Positions 1 through 9,697 of a stretch of 64,000 bases of DNA are shown piece after piece. Below the pieces are notes generated by a model, which was not told where the DNA came from, searched no databases, and saw nothing but the letters and a program-made list of their open reading frames with translations. The DNA is from Cryobacterium ruanii (lineage in GTDB: Bacteria; Actinomycetota; Actinomycetes; Actinomycetales; Microbacteriaceae). Location of the stretch: positions 310,001 through 374,000 of the forward strand of contig NZ_SOHK01000015.1 in assembly GCF_004404055.1 (NCBI RefSeq). The letters are read 5' to 3'. The translations under genes were made by a program, and so were the position numbers. The stretch's first letter is position 1. Every line of letters begins with the position of its first letter.

Positions 1-2565
1 CGCCACACCGATATTGGGGTCGGGCCAGCGGCCCTGGTAGCTCTCGAAGATACCGATCATGGTCGCGCGATCGCGGGCGGCGAGGCCCCGATCCTGCGCC
101 GACTGGGCAATGAGCCGCTCCCGCAATCGTTTCAGGCCACCGGCAAAGCCAGCGAGATCGTTCTGATCGGTGACCAAGGCGAACTGCGCACTCAGGTGTG
201 CGGCATGCTCGGCTGACAGGGTCAGGGCCTCACTCCGTGCGATCTGGTCGAGTCGATCGTTCACCGTGTCCTGGGCGTCGACGATGCTGCCCTGTTCCTC
301 ATTGAGTGCTGCCCCGGTCTGGTCGGTAACGTGCTTCACTTTCTGCGCCGCGTCGAGTTCGAGGGTGAGCCTGGCCTCTTCATCACTCAGGCCTCGCAGA
401 ATATCGCTGCCGGCCAGCATCCGCTCTTGTTCGGTTTTTTTGCCCTGAATGCGCGTCGCGGTCGCGTCGACGTCGATGGCCGCCCAGGTGGTATCGAGAA
501 TGTGCTGGTGAGCGCCCTGCTGGGCGCGCAGTTGGGCGAGTTGCTCTGCAACAGAGAATGCCCGCCCAGCGACAGCGTCAGCCGCCAGCCCCTGCACGGC
601 CAGCTCCGCCGCTATGTCATCGAGCCGGGCCCGACTGGAGAACCCGATGATCGATTTCTGGCCCAGGTTCACGCCGTGGGCTCCGCGGGAACCGTTGCGG
701 GTCTGGCCGCCCGGGGTCACCCGTGCGGCTGTGCGTCCCGATTCGGACGGCCCCCCCAGCTCGGACGGGCTGGCCACACACAACGCGTCCAGGTTCGATG
801 ACCTGAGGCGTGCCTGCACCCAGCCACTGAACGGTGATTTCTTAACGTCGAGCTTGCCCGACACGTAGCGGGAGTCACCGGCGAGATCCTGGTGCGGCTG
901 CAGCGCCACACCCTCGAAGTGGATGCGCAGCGGCAGCTGCAGCGGATCGATCGCCGCGCTCAGGTGCGCGAGCCGGGTCTCGTCGACGAGCAGAACCTTA
1001 ACGACCGACGCGAGCGTCACCTCGGCGGCCTGCCGCCACTGTTCTTCACCGGCAGCGAGGTCGATGAGTTCGGCCACGAACGGCAATTCCTCCACCGGAA
1101 TGCCCGCGGCCTCGGCAATCAGCAGCCGAGCCTTGTGCAGGGCCTGCGGCACCAGACTCTCACGCCCGGTCAGGAACGCGCGTTCCTGCTTGAGCGAGCG
1201 GATGCCTTCCTCCACCGGGTATACCTCGCGCTGCAGTGCCGAGCGGGTCGTCTCCAGAGCGGTCTCCGCGGCGGCGAACCCGGCGGCAAACAGGTCGGCA
1301 CCCTGCTGGGCGACCGCAAACGCGGCGGCCGAGTCGATCGGCGTGGCCAGAGAGCGCACCCGGTCGTCGAAACCGGCGCGCTCACGAGCCACGTTGTCGT
1401 GCTGGTCGCCGAGTTGCACGAGTTCGGTCTGCAGCCGTTCGAGCACGTCCCCGCCGTTGTCGCGCTGCTGTTGTTGCAACTGCACGACCCGGGTCTTTAG
1501 CGCGGTTTCCCCGTCGCGGGCCTGCGCCTGCGCGGTCTGGTTGACTCGACGTGCGGCCCGGTTGGTGTCGGCGGCGTTCTCGAGCAGGGTCTGTTCGGTG
1601 AGCAGCTGCCAGAGTACGAACGGGGTGTCCCCTGTCCGGTGCACCCCGAAGGTGTCGACCAGGTCAGCCGTGGCGGTCGCGGCCATGTAGGACTTGTGCA
1701 GTTCAGGCAGGCGTTCAAGCACCTGGGCCTTCTGCGCCTCGGTGACCATGGCGCCGTAGGAGCGTTCTAGGTCTTCGAAGTGGTCGACCGCCTTGTCAGC
1801 GGCGGCAAAGGTCGCGGGCTCTTCAAGCACCATCGACTTGTATAGTCCGTCGACCGTTTTCACCTGTTGGCCAGCCTGGATGCGAGCGAGCAGGCGCAGG
1901 GCCTTGCCGCCCTCACCGTTGGCGCCGATGCCGAGGCGGGTGTACAGCGTTTGGGAGAACGCCGCGTAAGTGTCGAACACCTCGAGGCCCTCGAAACGGG
2001 CCTTGAGGGCACGCTTGTCGAACCGATTCTCGGCAAGCGAGGCGAGGTCGCGCAGGTCAAGGCTCCCGTCTGTCGTGGCCATTTTCATCGTGACATCGGC
2101 GAATTTGTGGGCGCCACGCGGCACGAAATAGGCCCGCAGCACGGTGAACCGTCGCTGGTTGTCGTCGATGAAGGTCATGGCGATACCGCCCCAGGTGGCT
2201 GCGTTTGCGCCGCGCAGCACCTGGTCGGTCAGCTCGTCGGTGCCGGCTTCCCGGTTGGCGTCGGTCTTGCCGCGCAGGTAGGTCATCAGGTTGCGCTGGT
2301 CGACGCTTCGCGCACGACCGGAGCCGGCATCGTTGGAAGCGCCGTTGAACGGGGTGTCGGAGGGCATCATGAGGGCGAGATAGGCGTCGAGCAAGCTGCT
2401 CTTGCCGGTACCCGACGCGCCGGAGACGAGCGTGGCCTGCCGCGCGAAGTCCATCTCGTGGTGGCCGTGGAAGCCGCCCCAGTTGACCAGCTGCATCGAT
2501 TCAGCTCGCCACTGGGTGGTGCCCTCGGTGGCGCCGTCGATGTAGAAAAGCGGGGAATCGTTCAT
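1..2565 (-). CDS. jetC: Wadjet JetC, SMC-like ATPase (C-terminus beyond window edge)
   Basis: SMC/MukB-like ATPase subunit of a type I Wadjet system, which recognises and helps cleave small circular plasmids. The minus-strand frame is open for 855 codons to the window edge, so the C-terminal part is missing. The N-terminus carries a P-loop at about residues 40-60 ([15 protein letters not shown]), followed by conserved text around [12 protein letters not shown]. The later visible part, such as [16 protein letters not shown] near residues 730-745, is rich in Glu, Arg, Ala and Leu as expected of a long coiled coil. The start ATG overlaps the jetB stop (ATGA), so the two are translationally coupled. 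Family assignment rests on gene order and motifs. jetD is expected immediately to the left of the window. Confidence 0.88.
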   Translation of the reverse strand, partial: MNDSPLFYIDGATEGTTQWRAESMQLVNWGGFHGHHEMDFARQATLVSGASGTGKSSLLDAYLALMMPSDTPFNGASNDAGSGRARSVDQRNLMTYLRGKTDANREAGTDELTDQVLRGANAATWGGIAMTFIDDNQRRFTVLRAYFVPRGAHKFADVTMKMATTDGSLDLRDLASLAENRFDKRALKARFEGLEVFDTYAAFSQTLYTRLGIGANGEGGKALRLLARIQAGQQVKTVDGLYKSMVLEEPATFAAADKAVDHFEDLERSYGAMVTEAQKAQVLERLPELHKSYMAATATADLVDTFGVHRTGDTPFVLWQLLTEQTLLENAADTNRAARRVNQTAQAQARDGETALKTRVVQLQQQQRDNGGDVLERLQTELVQLGDQHDNVARERAGFDDRVRSLATPIDSAAAFAVAQQGADLFAAGFAAAETALETTRSALQREVYPVEEGIRSLKQERAFLTGRESLVPQALHKARLLIAEAAGIPVEELPFVAELIDLAAGEEQWRQAAEVTLASVVKVLLVDETRLAHLSAAIDPLQLPLRIHFEGVALQPHQDLAGDSRYVSGKLDVKKSPFSGWVQARLRSSNLDALCVASPSELGGPSESGRTAARVTPGGQTRNGSRGAHGVNLGQKSIIGFSSRARLDDIAAELAVQGLAADAVAGRAFSVAEQLAQLRAQQGAHQHILDTTWAAIDVDATATRIQGKKTEQERMLAGSDILRGLSDEEARLTLELDAAQKVKHVTDQTGAALNEEQGSIVDAQDTVNDRLDQIARSEALTLSAEHAAHLSAQFALVTDQNDLAGFAGGLKRLRERLIAQSAQDRGLAARDRATMIGIFESYQGRWPDPNIGVA

Positions 2566-3218
2566 TCGAGGGGCTCCAAAAGCGGTTCGTTGTTTTCGTC
2601 GCGCAGCCAGTCGAGCAGTTCGCCGAGGCGCTCTACCGACAGGAGCACTTCGATCACGGCCGAAATGCGAAACCGGTCTGGGTCGCTGGTTTTCAGCAAC
2701 ACCCGTGCCTTGGCGAGGCTGTCAACCGCGGCCGACGCCTTACGGGCGTCGCCGGAGAGGTCGGTGGCGTGCTCCGGACGAAAGTGGCCGACGTTCTCGA
2801 CCAGGTTGTCGCGGTCGACGAGCACGATCTCCTGGCCATTGGCCCGCTCGCTGCGAAAGCGTTGACGCAGCAGTACGAGCAGAACGGTCTCTTCGCGCGT
2901 GTAGGCGATGTCGTGCAGAAGGGTGGGAAACCGCTCGCCGCCCTCGGCGAAAGCCTGCCGTTTGAACGCGACCTCGTGGTGCAGGTCGACGTGCAGGTCA
3001 AGGAAGACGTCGTTGAGGCGCGACTTGAGCAGGCTCTGCGACTTCAGCAGGGTCTGCCATTCTGCGGGCTGCAGGGCTGCCGAGATGTATCGGTGCTTCA
3101 GCAGCAGCACGAGGGTGCGGCGCTGCTCAACGCTCAGCCCGCCCTCGTCGCCCTCGAACAGCGAGAGGCTCGCCGGGGCGCTGTCGATACCGAAATCATC
3201 GGTCATGTCATCGGTCAT
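2562..3218 (-). CDS. jetB: Wadjet JetB (DUF4194 family)
   Basis: A protein of about 218 residues matching the DUF4194 family, the MukE-like accessory subunit that bridges JetA and the JetC ATPase in Wadjet complexes. Recognisable segments are LLKHRYISA near the N-terminus and [12 protein letters not shown] followed by [11 protein letters not shown] in the middle. I chose the ATG at 3218 ([10 protein letters not shown]). It overlaps the 3' end of jetA by 11 nt, whereas the longer frame starting at 3260 would run further into jetA. No strong Shine-Dalgarno is visible, which fits translational coupling. The 3' end overlaps jetC by 4 nt. Confidence 0.88.
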   Translation of the reverse strand: MTDDMTDDFGIDSAPASLSLFEGDEGGLSVEQRRTLVLLLKHRYISAALQPAEWQTLLKSQSLLKSRLNDVFLDLHVDLHHEVAFKRQAFAEGGERFPTLLHDIAYTREETVLLVLLRQRFRSERANGQEIVLVDRDNLVENVGHFRPEHATDLSGDARKASAAVDSLAKARVLLKTSDPDRFRISAVIEVLLSVERLGELLDWLRDENNEPLLEPLE

Positions 3219-4770
3219 GCTGGGAACCCAAATTCTGGGCGGCCAGGGCCGCCGTGTCATCGTCGGTCAGTGTGCGGCGCGGCACGTCGAAGAACCGCAC
3301 CGAGCCATCCGGTCGCACCGTTTCGAAGCTTTCCAAGCCGACCACGCCGGTCGGCGTCGACAGTTGGGCAGCCAGCTGCAGCAGTCCGAGAATCTCGACC
3401 GGTCGGCGCAGGCTCGCGTCGAACCCATTGAACGCGCTGCCAACGGATGCCGCCGGACCCGCCGTGGGATTCGCGCCGGATCCCGCGCCGGATCCCACGC
3501 TGAAGGCCGCGACGAGGGCGTTGCGCAACTCGTCCAGCAGCGGCCCACCCTGCCGGCGCAGGTCGCTGAGGCTCGGCGCTGCGGGTGCCGCGTCGGAGAC
3601 ATCGGCCAGCGCCGGCGGCCCCCGGTGGGCCACCGGATCGTAGAAACGCTCGCGCAAATGCTCGACCTCGAGGGTGCCGGGCATGAGCTCGGCGGTGACC
3701 GTGGAGCGGGGCCCGGCGGTCTGCATCCAAGTGGCGAGTTCACGGTTGATGTCGCGCAGTATCCGCTCCAGCTCACGGTCTTTCACGACGTCGTGGTTGA
3801 CGATGTGCTCGCGCAGGGTGGTCGTGAGCCCCTTGCGCTGGGTGAGCACATTTTCGATGCCCGTGCGCAGCAGGGTCACCGTGCTCATGAAGCTGCGACG
3901 TTCGTTCAGGCTCAGTTCGAGGGCGAACGGATGCAACAGGATCGTCTCAAGATCGGCCTTGAGCCCCTGCATGAGTTCGTCGTTGCGCAGCAGGATGAAC
4001 GCGCCCTCGAAGGCGCGACCCTCAGCGGTCGACGACATGAGGGTATCCGTTTTGGCGAGGTAGTCGTCGAGGACCTCGCTGATCGGGCGTTCCTCCCCCC
4101 GAAAATCGTTCACGATCTGCCGGTGCATGGCCGCGACCGACTCTTCGACCCGTTTGAAATCGCTCGGCAACTGCTGGATCAGGTCGATGAGGTTGGCGTA
4201 GCCCTCGTGCATCTGGTCATTCGAGGCGGCTGCAATGTCGCCTCCGCCGGCGAGCCGGTCGCGTTCGCTGGTCAGTTCTTCGATCTGCTGTTCGAGGCGG
4301 CGCAGGCGGTCTTCACGGTCGGGATTGGCCTCGGTGGCCCGGTGGCGCACGGTGTCGACGATCGTCGCGAGCCGGGATTCGCTGATCAGCGCCCTCGTGC
4401 CGGCCAGACCGTCGACGAGCAACAGGGCTTCGAGCGCGTGGCTCGTAAGCGAGTAGTGCTCTACCCGTGCTTCACCGTCGGCGTCACCGCCGCCACGGAT
4501 CTCCCGGTAGAGCCACAGGTCGTTCATCCACTGCACGCAGAGGGCACGACCGGTTTTCTCGGGGGCGTCGATGCCGGTGCTGCGGAGGTCGGCGAGGTAG
4601 GCATCCACTTGAGTGTGCAGCAGCTCGCAGGAAACGCTGCGGCGCTCACGGCTGAACGAGGTCTTGAACACCGCGAGCACGAACGGCGCCCATTTGCGGT
4701 CGAGCAGGCGCAGGGTGGGTTTGTCGAAAGCTTCGCGTACGCGCGCCAATTCGCCGGCAATGTCACTCAA
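3208..4770 (-). CDS. jetA: Wadjet JetA (DUF3375 family)
   Basis: 520-residue protein of the DUF3375 family, the MukF/kleisin-like subunit of Wadjet. Typical N-terminal text is seen ([18 protein letters not shown], then VDAYLADLR). A coiled-coil region follows near residues 155-185 ([19 protein letters not shown]), and [16 protein letters not shown] sits before the middle domain. Residues about 430-455 form a Gly/Ala-rich linker ([15 protein letters not shown]), which may be variable. Translation starts at TTG, supported by GAGAGGAA about seven bases upstream; no ATG lies near. First gene of the jetA-jetB-jetC(-jetD) operon, each overlapping the next. The order matches type I Wadjet loci. Confidence 0.9.
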   Translation of the reverse strand: MSDIAGELARVREAFDKPTLRLLDRKWAPFVLAVFKTSFSRERRSVSCELLHTQVDAYLADLRSTGIDAPEKTGRALCVQWMNDLWLYREIRGGGDADGEARVEHYSLTSHALEALLLVDGLAGTRALISESRLATIVDTVRHRATEANPDREDRLRRLEQQIEELTSERDRLAGGGDIAAASNDQMHEGYANLIDLIQQLPSDFKRVEESVAAMHRQIVNDFRGEERPISEVLDDYLAKTDTLMSSTAEGRAFEGAFILLRNDELMQGLKADLETILLHPFALELSLNERRSFMSTVTLLRTGIENVLTQRKGLTTTLREHIVNHDVVKDRELERILRDINRELATWMQTAGPRSTVTAELMPGTLEVEHLRERFYDPVAHRGPPALADVSDAAPAAPSLSDLRRQGGPLLDELRNALVAAFSVGSGAGSGANPTAGPAASVGSAFNGFDASLRRPVEILGLLQLAAQLSTPTGVVGLESFETVRPDGSVRFFDVPRRTLTDDDTAALAAQNLGSQHDR

Positions 4771-4834
4771 TAGCTGGTTCCTCTCCAGCTCCCCACTTTA
4801 ACCGATCGGCTGGCTCGCGCCTGACCCTGGGACC

Positions 4835-7054
4835 CTAACCGAGCAGGCGTGGTCGCTTCCAGTCGGCGCCGTGTACGTGCTGGTCGAGAAAGGCGAACAC
4901 TGTCTCGTACCAGACCACGGCGTGCTGCGGCTTGAGCACCCAGTGGTTCTCGTCGGGAAAGAACAGGAACTTGTGCTGGGTGCTGCCGTCGGCATTTGCG
5001 TGGTGTTCGGCGAGCTCCGACCAGAGCCGCAGGCTTTCGCCGATCGGCACCCGGTAGTCGTGGTCACCGTGGATGACGAGCATCGGCGTGACGATGTCGC
5101 GCACGGACAGGTGCGGCGAATTGTCGATCAGGCCCTGCCTGGAGAAGATGCTCTGCCAGTACTGCGAGTCGTCGGTGGTTCCGTTGAACTGGTCGAGCGA
5201 CCACAGGCTCGCGTGGCTGACGATGGCACGGAACCGGTCGGTGTGCCCCGCAACCCAGTTGGCCATGTAGCCACCGAACGATCCGCCCATCGCCGCGGTG
5301 TGGGTCTCGTCGATCTCCGGCAGTGCTTTGGCGGCATCAACGATCGCGAGCAGGTCGGTGTAGGGCTTGGCTCCCCAGGAATTCCAGCCACGTGCGATGA
5401 ATTCCAGGCCATACCCAGTCGAGAGCGCCGGGTCGGGCAGCAGCACCGCGTAGCCGCGGGCCACGGCCAACAGCGGGTTCCACCGCCAGCTCCAGGAATT
5501 CCAGCTGTTCAGCGGACCGCCATGGATCCACAGCAACAGCGGGGCCGGATGCTGCGCCGACACTCCCGCAGGCAGCAGCAGCCAGGCGCGCACCCGCGCA
5601 CCGTCCTCGGCTCGGGTCTCTACCTCGGTGATCGTGCCGGGCACGTCAGGCAGGGCCGCCGGTGTGGCGAGCATCGTGACGGCGCCGGAACGGCCGATGC
5701 GAACCGGATGGGCCGGTGCGATCCAGGAGGAGCGCAACGCCGCAAGGTCGCCGGTCGCTGCGTCGACGCAGATGTTGGTGTAGCTGAAGTCGTCGGTCGT
5801 GAGCTGTTCGGGGGGCCCGCCGTCGAGCGGCACGCGAAAAATCGGTCCGCGGCCGTCATGGTCGGCGGTGACGATGAGCGCGGTCGTAGTGCCGTCTCGT
5901 GGCGCGTCGAAAGTCAGGCTGGTCGGCCAGCGGTCCCACACGGCGGCGAGGCGACGGGGGTTGCCGCCGTCGAGGTCGGCGACCCAGATCTCCTGGTCGG
6001 CCGGCCCATCCGGTGTGCTGACGGCGGATCGCACGAAGGCGATCTGTCGACCATCGAGGCTCACCGCCGGGGATTCGAAATCGACTTTCACTTCGTCGAA
6101 CAGGGTGGTCTGCGTGCCGGTGGCGACGTCGATCGACACCAGGACGTAACGGCCGGAACGTTGCTCGGCCACCCGTGCGGCCACGATGAGCGTGCCTCCG
6201 TCGGGGGTCAGGGCCTGGCCGGCTGTGTCCATGGTGCGGGCGGGGATGGGCGTGAGGTCTCGAGGACGGGGGAGGTCGGCGGGGTAGGGAGCGGGGGCAC
6301 CCGCATCGCTGGTGCTGTCACTGTCACTGTCACTGTCACTGTCACTGTCACTGTCGGGGCTGTCGGGGCTGTCGGGGCTGTCGGGGCTGTCGGGGCTGTC
6401 GGGGCTGACGGGGCTGACGGGGCGTGCGATCGTGTCGTGCAGGTCGGCAAGGTCGAGCGCGAGCAGATGCGGCTGTGCCGGGCCGAGGTCGTGGTCCCAG
6501 AATCGCACCGGGTAGCTCTCGTGCAGAATGGCCGCGACCTTCTTCTCGGTGCGTTTCTTGCGGGCGAGGCTTTCCGCTTCGAGGCCGACGGGGCTGGGCA
6601 GCAGGTCGGCGGCGATCACGAGGGAGTTGGCTCCGGTGGCCACGGCGGCGATACTCGTCACTCCCCCGGCCAGGCGGGTGATCAACCGGGCCTCGCCACC
6701 GCCGGCGGGCAGCAGCCAGAGCTGGGTGGCCTCACCGTCTTTCCCAGCACCTTTCTCAGCACCCTCCTCAGCAGCTGTATCGGGCCGGCCGGAGACGAAC
6801 AGCACGTCGCCCGCGGCGGTGAAGGCCGCCCCGGATTCGCCCGCGGCCGACCGGGTCAGGCGGGTCGGAACGCCGGTACCGTCGGCCGGCACCGACCAGA
6901 GCGCCCGTTCATAGCTCGTGCAATCACGGGTGAGGGTGGCCACGGTGAGCACAACCCGGCTCCCGTCGGGTGAGAGCGCGAGGCCTTCCACTCTGGGCAG
7001 CGCGATGTAATCGTTCAGGCTGGAAAAGGGCGTGGAGTGAGACTTCGCTGTCAT
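4835..7054 (-). CDS. S9 family serine peptidase (acylaminoacyl/prolyl oligopeptidase type)
   Basis: 739-residue S9 peptidase with an N-terminal beta-propeller (WD40-like PD40 repeats such as EIWVADLDGGNPRRL) and a C-terminal alpha/beta-hydrolase domain from about residue 480. The catalytic serine lies in GGSFGGYMANW, the aspartate in HGDHDYRVP and the histidine in DENHWVLK. No signal peptide is seen, so it is probably cytosolic and releases N-terminal residues or dipeptides from short peptides. The unusual part is an insert of Pro-Asp-Ser repeats followed by Asp-Ser repeats at about residues 211-247, between propeller blades. It is encoded by the tandem DNA repeat at 6315-6423. Start is ATG at 7054. 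Confidence 0.9.
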   Translation of the reverse strand: MTAKSHSTPFSSLNDYIALPRVEGLALSPDGSRVVLTVATLTRDCTSYERALWSVPADGTGVPTRLTRSAAGESGAAFTAAGDVLFVSGRPDTAAEEGAEKGAGKDGEATQLWLLPAGGGEARLITRLAGGVTSIAAVATGANSLVIAADLLPSPVGLEAESLARKKRTEKKVAAILHESYPVRFWDHDLGPAQPHLLALDLADLHDTIARPVSPVSPDSPDSPDSPDSPDSPDSDSDSDSDSDSDSTSDAGAPAPYPADLPRPRDLTPIPARTMDTAGQALTPDGGTLIVAARVAEQRSGRYVLVSIDVATGTQTTLFDEVKVDFESPAVSLDGRQIAFVRSAVSTPDGPADQEIWVADLDGGNPRRLAAVWDRWPTSLTFDAPRDGTTTALIVTADHDGRGPIFRVPLDGGPPEQLTTDDFSYTNICVDAATGDLAALRSSWIAPAHPVRIGRSGAVTMLATPAALPDVPGTITEVETRAEDGARVRAWLLLPAGVSAQHPAPLLLWIHGGPLNSWNSWSWRWNPLLAVARGYAVLLPDPALSTGYGLEFIARGWNSWGAKPYTDLLAIVDAAKALPEIDETHTAAMGGSFGGYMANWVAGHTDRFRAIVSHASLWSLDQFNGTTDDSQYWQSIFSRQGLIDNSPHLSVRDIVTPMLVIHGDHDYRVPIGESLRLWSELAEHHANADGSTQHKFLFFPDENHWVLKPQHAVVWYETVFAFLDQHVHGADWKRPRLLG
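6315..6423. repeat. Compound in-frame tandem repeat inside S9 peptidase gene
   Basis: Six perfect copies of the 6-mer CTGTCA (6315-6350) run directly into six copies of the 9-mer TGTCGGGGC (6352-6405) and two diverged copies, TGACGGGGC (6406-6423). On the coding (minus) strand this makes (Ser-Pro-Asp)n followed by (Asp-Ser)n. Both units are multiples of three, so copy-number change keeps the frame. Confidence 0.97.
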
Positions 7055-7278
7055 GGTTCCACGCTAGCGGCCGCCCGCGGCCAATTCAGGAGATTCGGCC
7101 GGTGCGCAACCGAGGGCCACACTGGTCCGTGGTCCGGAAACGCCGCAATGGAGGCTTTTCCTGATTACGCCACGCCCCCCCGGACGAAACTGCGGACATC
7201 TGACCTGAGTCGGGTCAAATCCGGGGTGTTCCGACCGATTTTGGCCGACTCTCCGCATTTCTGCTCGCTCCCGAAGAG

Positions 7279-9510
7279 TCAGGCGGCTGCATCCCCGAGA
7301 GGCGCGTCGCCCACCAAATACAGCCTCTGCGTGGCCCGGGTCATCGCGACGTACAGCGCTCCGGCACCACGCTCGGAGGCCGCGAGGATGGCCGTCGGGT
7401 CGACGACGATGACCGCGTCGAACTCGAGCCCCTTGGCGTCCTGCGGAGTGAGCAGAGCTATCTCCCGGCTCAGGCCAAAGGCACCGACGCCGAGTAGGTC
7501 GCCGAATTCGGTCCGGAGCACGGTTTCGAGGTCGTCCAGGCCGGCATCGACGACGATCACGGCGAGGGTACCGCCAGCCTTGAGCGCGCGGTCGCGGCGC
7601 ACCGCCGCTGCGGCATCCGCTACCGTTTCGACCGGCCATTCGCTCGACCGCACCGTGCGCGAGGGAGTGATCGCCAAGCGGTGCGAGATCGCCACCGTCT
7701 CGGCCGCGATGGCGATCTGGCTGGGCGTGCGGTAGTTCACGGTTAGCTCTTCGAGTCGCCAGCGGTCGGCTTCGGGCGAGCCCTCGAGCACCGGCTGCAA
7801 CGCCTCTTTCCAGCTGGCGGATGCCGCGGCGCTCGCTGCCTGCGCAATGTCACCGACGATCGTGAACGAGCGACGCGGGCCGCGCCGCAGTACGAGCCGC
7901 CACTGCATCGGGGAGAGTTCCTGCGCTTCATCGATGACGACGTGACCGTAGGTCCAACTGCGATCCCGCGCGGCACGCTCGGACGTGGTGGCTCGATCAT
8001 CGAGTTCGGCAGCACGAGCGGCAAGATCTTTCGCGTTGACCAGACCCTTCACCCGCATGTTCTCGATCGCCGTCTCGGCGTTCTCCACATCACGCTTGCG
8101 CTGTTCCTTGAGCGCGCGCTTCCTGGCCTGGTCGACCGCGTTGTACTCCCCGAGCAGCTCGGCCGCCTCATCGAGCAGGGGAATGTCCGCGATCGTGAAC
8201 TCGGCGTCGCGCGCACGGGCCAACAGCTTGCGCTGGGCGAACCGCCAACGCGGGGTCAGTTCGGCCAGCCACTCCGGCCGCGCGTACAGATCTTGCAGCA
8301 GTTTCTGAGGGGTCAGCGGCAGCCAGGCGGTGTTCAGCGCGACCCGCACATCGTCGGCCAGGCGCAGGTCCTCGCGCAGCATCGGAAGGTCGGTGTCGTC
8401 CATCGACCGGCCCTGCTTCTGCAACTGCTCGAGCCACACCCGGGAGAGCGCGTTGATGGCGGCCTTCACGAACGTGACCCTGGCCTCATTGTGGGTTTTA
8501 CCGGTGCCGCGGGCGCGCGCGATCGCGTGCGCCACGAGTTCGGGCTGCAAAACGATGCGGTCACCGTTGACGACGAGCACCTGCCCGGCGGCAGGGGTGC
8601 GCTGCCGGGAATGCACGGCCCGGGCCATGAGGTCGGCCATGAAGGCTTGCCCCTTGAGGGCCGCGACGGCGGGGGCATCCTCCCTGGTCGCCTCGACACC
8701 AGGAAACAGCTGCCCGACGGAGGCGAGCACGACGCCGGTCTCGCCGAGGGAGGGCAGCACTGCCTCGATGTACTGCAGAAACGAGCGCGATGGGCCGATG
8801 ATGAGCACACCGCTGTCGCGCAGACGATCCCGGTGAGTGTAGAGCAGGTAGGCGGCGCGGTGCAGCGCCACGGCGGTCTTTCCGGTGCCGGGGCCGCCCT
8901 GCACGACGAGAATGCCGGACAGATCAGAGCGGATGATGCGGTCCTGTTCCGCCTGGATGGTCGAGACGATGTCGGACATGTGCCCGGTTCGCTGCGCCGT
9001 GAGCGCCGCGAGCAGCGCGCCTTCACCCTGGTGCGTGGTGGCCGAAGGGTCGGAGAGCAGGGTGGCGTCGAGGATCTCATCCTCGATACGGATGATGCTG
9101 CGCCCCTTGGACAGCAGGTGGCGGCGGGCCCGCGCGCCGAGCGGCGTGGCTGCGGTGGCCTGGTAGAAGGCGCTCGCCTGCGGCACCCGCCAATCCAGCA
9201 ATAGGGGTTTGTGGTCGGTGTCACGCAGTCCGACCCGGCCGATGTAGCGGTAGACGGAGTCGCCCGAGTCGTCCGGCATGGTTTCGAGCCGGCCGAAGGC
9301 CAGCCGGTCGTCGACCTCCCGCAACTGCACGATGCGGTCCTCGTAGAGGCGCGCGAAAGTGTCGCGTTCACTGCGGGACTGGTGGTTGCCGCCGACGTCG
9401 AGGCGGCGCACCGCTGTGAGCTGACCTTCCGCTTCCCGGGCCAGCGCGTCCAGCCGCGCGTACAGCGCCCGGACATAGTTCTGTTCCCGAACAAGCTCCT
9501 GGTCGATCAC
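7279..9510 (-). CDS. helR: HelD/HelR-family RNA polymerase-recycling ATPase
   Basis: A UvrD/Rep-like superfamily 1 ATPase of about 743 residues, of the HelD type, which releases stalled RNA polymerase from nucleic acid. Actinobacterial HelR members also displace rifamycins. The N-terminal arm has coiled-coil character (YARLDALAREAEGQL). The Walker A motif is GGPGTGKTAVALHRAAY at about residue 210, the DEAQELSP box is at about 535, and a C-terminal helicase segment follows (AKGLEFDAVIVVDP, then ALYVAMTRATQRLYLVG). I prefer the GTG at 9510, because AAGGGG lies five bases upstream of it; the in-frame GTG at 9516 abuts that sequence. HelR rather than HelD rests on the phylum and overall layout, without an alignment. 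Confidence 0.85.
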   Translation of the reverse strand: MIDQELVREQNYVRALYARLDALAREAEGQLTAVRRLDVGGNHQSRSERDTFARLYEDRIVQLREVDDRLAFGRLETMPDDSGDSVYRYIGRVGLRDTDHKPLLLDWRVPQASAFYQATAATPLGARARRHLLSKGRSIIRIEDEILDATLLSDPSATTHQGEGALLAALTAQRTGHMSDIVSTIQAEQDRIIRSDLSGILVVQGGPGTGKTAVALHRAAYLLYTHRDRLRDSGVLIIGPSRSFLQYIEAVLPSLGETGVVLASVGQLFPGVEATREDAPAVAALKGQAFMADLMARAVHSRQRTPAAGQVLVVNGDRIVLQPELVAHAIARARGTGKTHNEARVTFVKAAINALSRVWLEQLQKQGRSMDDTDLPMLREDLRLADDVRVALNTAWLPLTPQKLLQDLYARPEWLAELTPRWRFAQRKLLARARDAEFTIADIPLLDEAAELLGEYNAVDQARKRALKEQRKRDVENAETAIENMRVKGLVNAKDLAARAAELDDRATTSERAARDRSWTYGHVVIDEAQELSPMQWRLVLRRGPRRSFTIVGDIAQAASAAASASWKEALQPVLEGSPEADRWRLEELTVNYRTPSQIAIAAETVAISHRLAITPSRTVRSSEWPVETVADAAAAVRRDRALKAGGTLAVIVVDAGLDDLETVLRTEFGDLLGVGAFGLSREIALLTPQDAKGLEFDAVIVVDPTAILAASERGAGALYVAMTRATQRLYLVGDAPLGDAAA

Positions 9511-9516
9511 GAACAC

Positions 9517-9536
9517 CCCTTAGACGAAGCCCTTAG
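9517..9536 (-). promoter_or_regulatory. Direct repeat CTAAGGG in helR leader
   Basis: Two CTAAGGG heptamers (read on the minus strand) lie 13 bp apart at 9517-9523 and 9530-9536. The proximal copy overlaps the likely Shine-Dalgarno of helR. Such spacing could be an operator or a translational control site; this is only a sequence observation. I see no palindromic rifamycin-associated element here. Confidence 0.3.
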
Positions 9537-9697
9537 TTTAGTCGCGGTCAGTCTGGGCCATGCTGTGCGTTCACGCGTCGGATTTAGCTGCCCGCGAACG
9601 GTGACGGGCTCATACCTGCGCGGCGGGGCATCCGCTCATGTGTCGAATGTTTACGTGCCTGTTCGCTTATTCCCGGCGGCGGGAACAAGCTGTGTTC

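Noticed and set aside
6312-6425. CRISPR array
   Set aside because: The repeats are contiguous short units without spacers and lie inside a coding sequence; no cas gene was seen anywhere in the window.
4871-6973. A 700-residue plus-strand open frame opposite the S9 peptidase
   Set aside because: It is the reverse-complement shadow of a well-recognised peptidase, with Gly/Arg/Val-rich text and no domain.
7942-9204. A 420-residue plus-strand frame opposite helR
   Set aside because: Shadow frame of the helicase; no motifs, and high GC makes long antisense frames common.
9500-9600. Rifamycin-associated element upstream of helR
   Set aside because: The region holds direct CTAAGGG repeats, not the inverted GGGGCTTGC-type palindrome described for rifamycin-induced genes.
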